Translations under genes and position numbers: made by a program
The notes under the pieces: generated by a model
What the model saw: the letters and a program-made list of their open reading frames with translations, nothing else
What the model was told of the DNA's origin: nothing
Database searches by the model: none
Assembly: GCA_964389575.1 (NCBI GenBank)
Contig: CAYMFF010000001.1
Coordinates: 1 to 64,000, forward strand
From: JAGNRR01 sp964389575
GTDB taxonomy: Bacteria; Bacteroidota; Bacteroidia; Chitinophagales; Chitinophagaceae
Length of the DNA: 64,000 bases
Direction of reading: 5' to 3'
Shown: positions 58,489-64,000 of the stretch, in pieces
Layout of the letters: each line of letters begins with the position of its first letter
Position numbering within the stretch: position 1 is the first letter of the stretch

Positions 58489-58530
58489 ATTTTTTGTCAC
58501 ATTCAGTACATTGGTATTGTGACAAAAAAT
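58489..58530. repeat. 13-bp inverted repeat between mqnE and priA
   Basis: Left arm ATTTTTTGTCACA (58489-58501) pairs perfectly with TGTGACAAAAAAT (58518-58530), loop 16 nt. The right arm reaches the first base of the mqnE stop codon. T- and A-runs lie inside the stem, so the loop does not act as a classical terminator on either strand. It sits upstream of the shortened priA; a regulatory or processing role is possible. Confidence 0.55.
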
Positions 58531-59660
58531 TAGACCACTTCAAATACTTCCAATTCGTTATATAGCGTATCGCGCTCTACCGCCGTATTTTCTGTTTGAT
58601 GAATTAAATCTACAATTTCATCCGTTGTCATTGAAGGGCTTTGTTCTTCACTACCCGCCATAGAATAAATCTTGGTGCTATCATCAATGGTTCCGTCTAA
58701 ATCATCCACGCCATAATTAACCATTAGTTGCGCTTTCTCACGGCCTAACATGGGCCAGTATGCTTTTACATGAGGGAAGTTGTCCATGAAAATTCTTGCT
58801 ATCGTATAAGTCTTAATGTCGTCTATCACAGAACTTTCGGTAACATCAGACATGTCATTATTTTCGTTTCTAAACTTAAGTGGAATGAAACAATTAAAAC
58901 CACCGGTTTCATCTTGTAAATTTCGCAAACGATTCATGTGATCAATTCTATGTTGATATTCTTCAATATGTCCATAGAGCATGGTAGCGTTAGAATGCAT
59001 GCCCAATTCATGAGCAGTTTTATGAATAGCCAACCAACCTTCAGAATCTACTTTGTCTGCGCATATCTTTTCTCGTATTTCTTCATCAAAAATTTCTGCG
59101 CCTCCGCCTGGTAACGATTCAAGGCCCGCTTCTCGCAGATATTCTAAACCTTCTTTATTCGACATTTTAGCTTTACGAAACATATAGTCTAATTCTACGG
59201 CGGTGTAACCTTTAATATGAAGACTCGGTCTGTGAGCTTTCATTTTTTTCATCAAATTGGCAAAGAATTCGATATTTAGTTTTGGATGAACGCCACCTAC
59301 AATATGTACCTCTGTGACTTTTTTATCGTCGTAGCTTTTTACGATATGCATCATTTGTTCTTCTGATAATTCCCAACCTTCCTCTCTGTTTTTATACAAT
59401 CGAGAGTACGCACAAAAAGCACAACTAAAAACGCAAACATTAGTTGGTTCAATATGAAAGTTTCTATTGAAATACACTTTTTTACCATGCCTTTTTGTTT
59501 TGATATGATTGGCTAGCATACCCAAAAAGTCAATATCTGCATGTTGGTAAAGTTCTAAGCATTCATCCGTTGTTATTCGCTCGCCATCTAATACTTTTTG
59601 ACCAATAGTTTTAAGAGAATTTGCGAGTAAAGCATCAGAGAAAACAGGTTGTGTGTCCAT
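58530..59660 (-). CDS. mqnE: Aminofutalosine synthase MqnE (radical SAM)
   Basis: 376 residues from ATG 59660 (MDTQPVFSD); the in-frame region upstream looks non-coding. Joins 3-[(1-carboxyvinyl)oxy]benzoate to SAM to form aminofutalosine, the key step of the futalosine menaquinone route. The radical SAM cluster is CX3CX2C at residues 76-83 (NVCVFSCAFC). Further hallmarks: VTEVHIVGGVHPKL, SLPGGGAEIFDEEIREKI, HSNATMLYGHIEEYQHRIDHM, FNCFIPLKFRNENNDMS, and VNYGVDDLDGTIDDSTKIYSMAGSEEQ. MqnC is an alternative relative, but the GGVHP and LDGTI segments favour MqnE. Confidence 0.92.
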   Translation of the reverse strand: MDTQPVFSDALLANSLKTIGQKVLDGERITTDECLELYQHADIDFLGMLANHIKTKRHGKKVYFNRNFHIEPTNVCVFSCAFCAYSRLYKNREEGWELSEEQMMHIVKSYDDKKVTEVHIVGGVHPKLNIEFFANLMKKMKAHRPSLHIKGYTAVELDYMFRKAKMSNKEGLEYLREAGLESLPGGGAEIFDEEIREKICADKVDSEGWLAIHKTAHELGMHSNATMLYGHIEEYQHRIDHMNRLRNLQDETGGFNCFIPLKFRNENNDMSDVTESSVIDDIKTYTIARIFMDNFPHVKAYWPMLGREKAQLMVNYGVDDLDGTIDDSTKIYSMAGSEEQSPSMTTDEIVDLIHQTENTAVERDTLYNELEVFEVV

Positions 59661-59720
59661 GTTTACAAAGGTAAACCTCAAGTACTTATTTATTATTCTA
59701 TATCGTCTCAATTAATTCAA

Positions 59721-60110
59721 TCAAAAACTACTCAAATACCATTTGTTATCAATCAGAATTAGATTCATCGTTTCAAGTTGTTGTGCTTTGGGCCCGAACT
59801 TAAAATTTACTTTAGCTCCTTTTTTATTTGTTATTTTTTCAGCCAAAGAGTAAGCAAGTTTAAAATAAGTTCTAAACTCTAGTTTCTTCAGTCGGCTTGA
59901 TTCATTTACTGAGCATAGTTGCTTAGTGTCGCCATCGCCCTTTCCATTGGGTGCGCAAAGGCGATGGATTTGAGAGAAGTCACCCGTGCGAGCACAACGA
60001 AAAACTTCTTCCACCGTATTTCTCGGCGTGCTTTGATCGGGTATTCGATTTTGCGCATTAGTTGAGAAGCTAGTAAAAAGGCTAAATATTATGCAAGTGT
60101 ATTTGTACAT
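59721..60110 (-). CDS. Small secreted protein, NTF2-like/DUF4878-type
   Basis: 129 residues with a signal peptide (FSTNAQN). A helix-rich N-terminal half (TPRNTVEEVFRCARTGDFSQIHRLCAPNG) precedes strands (KKLEFRTYFKLAYSLAEKI; AKVNFKFGPKAQQLETMNLILIDNKWYLSSF). The TP..TVE.VF.A...GDF....LC.P pattern and the closing IDNKWYL are typical of NTF2-like proteins of the DUF4878 type. Two Cys in RLCAPNG and KQLCSVN may pair. Function unknown. Confidence 0.6.
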   Translation of the reverse strand: MYKYTCIIFSLFTSFSTNAQNRIPDQSTPRNTVEEVFRCARTGDFSQIHRLCAPNGKGDGDTKQLCSVNESSRLKKLEFRTYFKLAYSLAEKITNKKGAKVNFKFGPKAQQLETMNLILIDNKWYLSSF

Positions 60111-60130
60111 GCTTCTCGTTTAAAAATTTA

Positions 60131-60167
60131 AGATAGCGCATCTATTTCAGATGCGCTATCTTTTTTT
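60131..60167. terminator. Strong bidirectional hairpin terminator
   Basis: AGATAGCGCATCT-ATTTC-AGATGCGCTATCT: 13-bp perfect stem followed by a T-run on the plus strand; on the minus strand an A-rich stretch and TTAAATTTTT follow. It lies at the stop of the YiaA gene and 20 nt upstream of the NTF2-like gene, so it probably ends YiaA transcription. Confidence 0.8.
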
Positions 60168-60597
60168 ATAAATCTTCTTCTTCAGTTATGGGAATAGTTG
60201 GATTATGTTTTTCGTAGAGTAAATTATCTCTTACATTTTTTTGAACAGCAATGGCTCCAAAAATTGCCAGCAAAAAAGCAAAGGCATAAAAGCCTTTCTC
60301 ACTAGCTTGTAATGTAGCATTCCACAATCCAATTACTAATAGCAGAATAGACAAAAGTGTTCCAAACCAACAGATGCCATAGTAAATTTCTGTAACCGGT
60401 AAGTTCTCAAGTCGGTCTCTTACAGCTTTCTGTAGCGAGACGACACCAAAAAGTCCAAACATGAGAACAGTGAAATAATATCCCTTTTCGTTAAGTAGCA
60501 TATCAGCGCGCCAGAGTCCGATAATAAATCCGATGGTTCCTGCGCCCATAGCTATCCATGATGCAGCCACAAAAGCATTAGATGTTTTTTGTACCAT
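60166..60597 (-). CDS. YiaA/YiaB-like inner-membrane protein
   Basis: 143 residues with four membrane helices arranged as two related halves: NAFVAASWIAMGAGTIGFIIGLWRADMLLNEKGYYFTVLMFGLFGVVSLQKAVRDRLE, and YYGICWFGTLLSILLLVIGLWNATLQASEKGFYAFAFLLAIFGAIAVQKNVRDN. The repeated GLW...EKG.Y....L..FG...LQK.VRD pattern is that of the YiaAB domain. Function unknown. Terminator directly after the stop. Confidence 0.88.
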   Translation of the reverse strand: MVQKTSNAFVAASWIAMGAGTIGFIIGLWRADMLLNEKGYYFTVLMFGLFGVVSLQKAVRDRLENLPVTEIYYGICWFGTLLSILLLVIGLWNATLQASEKGFYAFAFLLAIFGAIAVQKNVRDNLLYEKHNPTIPITEEEDL

Positions 60598-60809
60598 AAT
60601 TATATTTTTTTAATAATGAGTTCCCCAAAAGGGCTAAAGCAGAAAGAAGCGTAGTTTGTTTAGTTTGTCTGAGACGATGCAGTTTGTAGTCCTGCTAATT
60701 TATTTGTTACAAACGAATAACTCCATTCGGAAAACAAAATTAGGTGCAACTAAACTGCGGTTTTAAAAAGAAAATCTAAAAGTAATGTGAAAGAAAAATT
60801 AAGTGTTTC

Positions 60810-63800
60810 TTAAGGCTTCTCTCTTTTTATCTGGATAAAGTCAATTCGCTTCTCTCGCACAAGGCGATTGTAATCAGCTACATCGCTATCTAATATTTGC
60901 ATGAAGTTGCTCAATTGTTCATCTATTTTTTGAGAAAGCTCACGATATGCATCTTTTACTTGTTGGCTCGGTGCTGTTTCTTGATTGGCTGCTCTAAATA
61001 GACCACCAAGTTTATCATTTAACTTAATAGGGTAGTTGAGTACATCTTGATGACTCACTGCTTTGTTCTGATATAAAGCAGACTCTACTTTATTTAGTTT
61101 TTTCTTGATTTTTTCACCCAAGGTGTCTAAATCCTTAGGGTAGGCATCGCCTTGAATATTTTTTAGTTGAGTGATTTGTGTTTTTACACTTTTAATGTTT
61201 TTAATCGTTTCTTGTGTTTCAAAAAATTTATTTCTGATTTGTTTTAAAAAGGCAAACTGTTCTTGATAATCTTTATCGGTAGCCTCATAATTTTTATCTT
61301 TTCTGATTTCTACATTTACCATTTGTTGCACACCGCCTACCTTCAGCGTGGCAGTGTACATGCCGGGTGGCACTTTATAGCCACGGACCGTGCCATTCCA
61401 AAGTATCATTTTATCTATCTTTTTAACCCCTTTCATTGTCATGTTCCAAGTTGTTTGGTTCATTCCTTTATTCGGGTTAAAATTTTTGTCTTTGTCTTTT
61501 CCTTTGTTAGTAATGGTTTTCATGATTTCACCATTTTCATCTCGAATAATAATTTCAACTTTACTACTATCCCTAAAATTATCATTTAACCAATATTGGA
61601 AAACAACACCTGGCGCATGATTCATTCCAGCATTTCGAACATTTTTATTTTGCCAACCACGCATTCGGTAGGCATATTTTGGAGTAAATAGTTTGACATC
61701 AACATTTTCTTTAAAATTGGCCATTGCATCTTTTTGTGCTTGGCGAATAAAGCTCAAATCATCTAGTATCCAAAAACTTCTTCCCTGGGTAGCTACAATT
61801 AGACTATTGTCTTTAAGTGCTAAGTCTGTAATCGGAACAGTCGGTAGATTTAGCTGAAAAGAATTCCAGTCTTCTCCTTGATTAAACGAGATATAAAGTC
61901 CTTTTTCAGTACCACAATATAAAATATTCGGATCGCTTCTGTCTTGTCTGATTGCTCTTACAAAATGATCATTCGGAATACCGTTGGTGATATTTTTCCA
62001 AGTTCTTCCATAATTAGTTGTCTTGTAAATAAAAGGTGTTTCATCATCTAGTTTATAACGCGTACCAACTATAAAACACGTGCCTGCTCGATTCTGGCTA
62101 GGTTCTATGCAGTTTATCATAGTCCAGTCTGGCATTCTTTTTGGGGTGACATCATCCCAAGTCGTTCCACCGTTTTGCGTTAGGTGCACCAAGCCGTCAT
62201 CGCTTCCACACCAAATTACACCTTCTTGAGCCGGACTTTCGGCTGCCGCAAAAATGGTGCAATAATATTCTACACCAGAATTGTCTTTTGTAATACTACC
62301 GCCGCTTGGTTTTTGTTTGCTTTTGTCATTGGTTGTTAAATCGGGTGATATAGATTTCCAGCTTTGACCTTCATCGGTAGTGACAAATAATTCATTACCT
62401 GCAGCGTAGAGTCGTTTGCTATTATGTGGCGAAAAGAAAATTGGGAAATTCCATTGAAATCGATATTTCAAAACATCAGCTCCTGCGCCAATTGGGCTGA
62501 CTGGCCAAACACTAACCGTTCTACTTTCTTTTGTGGTATGATTGTATCGCGATAAATAGCCACCATAATTTCCTCCGTAAACAATCTCTGGATTTAATGG
62601 ATCTGCCACTATATGTCCACTTTCAAAACCAGCACTTCTCTCCCAATCTTGTTGATTAATATCTCCATGATAAGTTCTGCTCGCTATTCGCATGGAACTA
62701 TTGTCTTGCTGGCAACCAAGAATGCGATATGGAAAATGATTATCAGTACTGACTCTATAAAATTGAGATGTGGGTTGGTTCATATAAGTACTCCAGCTTT
62801 TTCCCTTGTTCTTTGAAATTTGAACACCTCCATCATCGGCAATAGCCATGCGACTGCCATCTTCTGGGTCAATCCAAATGCCATGATGATCAGCATGTGG
62901 TGTCCGAATCGTGGTGAATTTTTTACCACCATCAGTGCTTTTATGAAATCGAACATTACAAACCCATAATTCATTCTCATCTTTTGGGTCTACTGCCATT
63001 CGGCTGAAATACCAAGATCGTTGACGAATTTTACTTTCACTATTTTGTTTTTTCCAAGTTTTACCGGCATCCTCACTGACGAATAAACCGCCTTTTTTGC
63101 TTTCTATAATGGAATACATTTTGTCCGGATTAGAAGGTGCAATTGCTATTGTTATAATGCCTAAAGTATCCTTTGGTAAGCCTTTGCTTTTTGTGATATT
63201 TTTCCACGATTCGCCGCCGTCGGTGCTTTTCCAAAGGCCACTTCCGTGACCACCACTACTAAAGTCATAATGCGTACGGCGCACGCGCCAAGTACTAGCA
63301 AATAAAATATCAGGATTGGTCGGATCTATAGCAATATCAGCTGCACCTACATTTTCATTTACAAAAAGTACTTTATTCCAAGTTTGACCACCATCAGTCG
63401 TTTTAAAAATACCGCGCTGTTTGTTGGGTCCAAATAAATGACCGACAGCTGCAACGTAGACTATGTTATTATCCTTGGGGTGAATAATAATTTTGGCGAT
63501 ATGTCGAGAATCTTTAAGACCAATAAATTTCCAAGTTCTACCACCATCGGTTGATTTCCACATTCCATGACCTTCGCTTACGTTGCCGCGCAAGGTGCTT
63601 TCGCCTGTTCCTACATAAAGTAGCAATGGGTCATTTTTTGAAACTTCAATGGCGCCGATACTGCCGCCAAAATAACCATCGGAAATGTTTTTCCAGTTTT
63701 GTCCAGCATCTTTCGTTTTCCAAACGCCGCCTCCCGTGGCCGCCATATAGTAAACTTCTTTATTCTTATAATCTCCGCATACGCCACTAGCTCGACCTCC

Positions 63801-63935
63801 TCGAAAAGGACCTATGTTTCTAAATTTTGTATTTTCAAAAAGCGTAGAATCAAAAGGGTAATTGCTTTGTGCAGATACATTGCAGAAAGAACATACAATG
63901 ATTAAAATGACGGCAAACGAAAGAAATTTATTCAT
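60810..63935 (-). CDS. Large secreted Asp-box (BNR/sortilin-like) beta-propeller protein
   Basis: 1041 residues with a signal peptide (CNVSAQS). Begins with the family start FRNIGPFRGGRASGVCGDYKNKEVYYMAATGGGVWKTKDAGQNW. At least eleven Asp-box-like motifs follow, such as KSTDGGRTWK, KTTDGGQTWN, KSTDGGESWK, VSEDAGKTWK, VTTDEGQSWK, LTQNGGTTWD and KTTNYGRTWK, consistent with two propellers as in VPS10/sortilin-like Bacteroidota proteins. The C-terminal third (about 780-1041) has FN3-like strands (GVKKIDKMILWNGTVRGYKVPPGMYTATLKVGG) and a helical tail. No catalytic residues are evident, so glycosidase labels are not supported. No T9SS sorting domain is visible at the end. Function unknown. Confidence 0.85.
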   Translation of the reverse strand: MNKFLSFAVILIIVCSFCNVSAQSNYPFDSTLFENTKFRNIGPFRGGRASGVCGDYKNKEVYYMAATGGGVWKTKDAGQNWKNISDGYFGGSIGAIEVSKNDPLLLYVGTGESTLRGNVSEGHGMWKSTDGGRTWKFIGLKDSRHIAKIIIHPKDNNIVYVAAVGHLFGPNKQRGIFKTTDGGQTWNKVLFVNENVGAADIAIDPTNPDILFASTWRVRRTHYDFSSGGHGSGLWKSTDGGESWKNITKSKGLPKDTLGIITIAIAPSNPDKMYSIIESKKGGLFVSEDAGKTWKKQNSESKIRQRSWYFSRMAVDPKDENELWVCNVRFHKSTDGGKKFTTIRTPHADHHGIWIDPEDGSRMAIADDGGVQISKNKGKSWSTYMNQPTSQFYRVSTDNHFPYRILGCQQDNSSMRIASRTYHGDINQQDWERSAGFESGHIVADPLNPEIVYGGNYGGYLSRYNHTTKESRTVSVWPVSPIGAGADVLKYRFQWNFPIFFSPHNSKRLYAAGNELFVTTDEGQSWKSISPDLTTNDKSKQKPSGGSITKDNSGVEYYCTIFAAAESPAQEGVIWCGSDDGLVHLTQNGGTTWDDVTPKRMPDWTMINCIEPSQNRAGTCFIVGTRYKLDDETPFIYKTTNYGRTWKNITNGIPNDHFVRAIRQDRSDPNILYCGTEKGLYISFNQGEDWNSFQLNLPTVPITDLALKDNSLIVATQGRSFWILDDLSFIRQAQKDAMANFKENVDVKLFTPKYAYRMRGWQNKNVRNAGMNHAPGVVFQYWLNDNFRDSSKVEIIIRDENGEIMKTITNKGKDKDKNFNPNKGMNQTTWNMTMKGVKKIDKMILWNGTVRGYKVPPGMYTATLKVGGVQQMVNVEIRKDKNYEATDKDYQEQFAFLKQIRNKFFETQETIKNIKSVKTQITQLKNIQGDAYPKDLDTLGEKIKKKLNKVESALYQNKAVSHQDVLNYPIKLNDKLGGLFRAANQETAPSQQVKDAYRELSQKIDEQLSNFMQILDSDVADYNRLVREKRIDFIQIKREKP

Positions 63936-64000
63936 TGCCAGTGAAGATAATCTTCAATTGTTGAAATGGATAAATTCCAATTGTCAAAATGAATTAAGGC

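Noticed and set aside
60810..63935. Calling the Asp-box protein a sialidase or glycosyl hydrolase.
   Set aside because: Asp boxes are structural; no sialidase arginine triad or other catalytic set was recognisable.
1..64000. CRISPR array, prophage, insertion sequence or toxin-antitoxin locus.
   Set aside because: I saw no regular repeats with spacers, transposase or integrase genes, or toxin-antitoxin pairs. The HtH/PadR and MORN-like genes have other, better explanations.

Overview
The window reads as chromosomal DNA of a low-GC member of the Bacteroidota. Evidence: T9SS-type C-terminal sorting domains (9665-11929) and a gliding-motility-associated C-terminal domain (33840-35879), many lipoproteins and outer-membrane barrels, a TonB receptor with a carboxypeptidase-regulatory-like N-terminus, RicT, BshA and DUF3822 next to rsmD/coaD, Bacteroidota-type -7 boxes (TAnnTTTG), little sign of Shine-Dalgarno sequences and frequent TTG/GTG starts. 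A run of exactly 100 N (5700-5799) marks a scaffold gap, so this is draft or metagenome sequence. I see no phage, IS element or CRISPR array. No gene-free stretch exceeds about 300 bases; the longest, 807-1049, holds palindromic repeats.

Layout. 1-1540: 5' part of an FMN alpha-hydroxy-acid dehydrogenase, a nest of intergenic palindromes, a small GIY-YIG nuclease and a 43-residue lipoprotein. 1598-4925: Fur/Zur-type regulator, acidic lipoprotein and ZnuD-like TonB receptor, probably metal (zinc) uptake. 4922-6628: mqnB-mqnD-elaA overlapping chain; mqnE lies at 58530-59660, so menaquinone is made by the futalosine route. 6753-9541: QueD/PTPS, FolE, LolA-like carrier, DAHP synthase-chorismate mutase. 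9665-16906: secreted CotH-like protein, LpxR-like deacylase, CPCC protein, hutI, aroC, thioredoxin-like lipoprotein, rhomboid protease. 16925-17476: duplicated tRNA-Ser locus with a GIY-YIG gene between a wrecked copy and the intact copy. 17484-31588: mainly housekeeping (TatD, polysaccharide deacetylase, GltX, MarC, CcmB, AccC, BshA, CoaD, RsmD) plus small secreted proteins. 31670-47367: MATE transporter, T9SS cargo, WaaA, a nucleotide-sugar cluster (DegT, Ugd, UXS), DapD, a GT9 glycosyltransferase, a Sua5/YrdC protein and TPR proteins. 47376-63935: RicT, PadR/PspC and a two-component system, TPR protein, cytochrome c, two signal peptidases, an N-terminally short PriA, MqnE, YiaA and a large Asp-box propeller protein.

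The most unusual region is the tRNA-Ser locus. A degenerate tRNA-Ser copy carries two near-identical 20-bp palindromic insertions, one in the D-loop and one in the anticodon, each placed between G and AA. A GIY-YIG gene sits between this copy and the intact tRNA, and both copies share the same promoter-like leader. The other GIY-YIG gene (1050-1352) also borders palindromic repeats. This suggests, without proving it, small palindromic mobile elements associated with stand-alone GIY-YIG nucleases.

Other points worth checking are: start codons placed 4-8 nt behind a -7 box, suggesting near-leaderless mRNAs (dapD, 46705, gltX, bshA and the TTG-started GT9 gene), a divergent promoter region of only 29 bp, PriA without its 3'-DNA-binding domain, RsmD with GPPY in place of the usual N/DPPY, and an intrinsic terminator embedded in the last codons of the convergent ricT gene.
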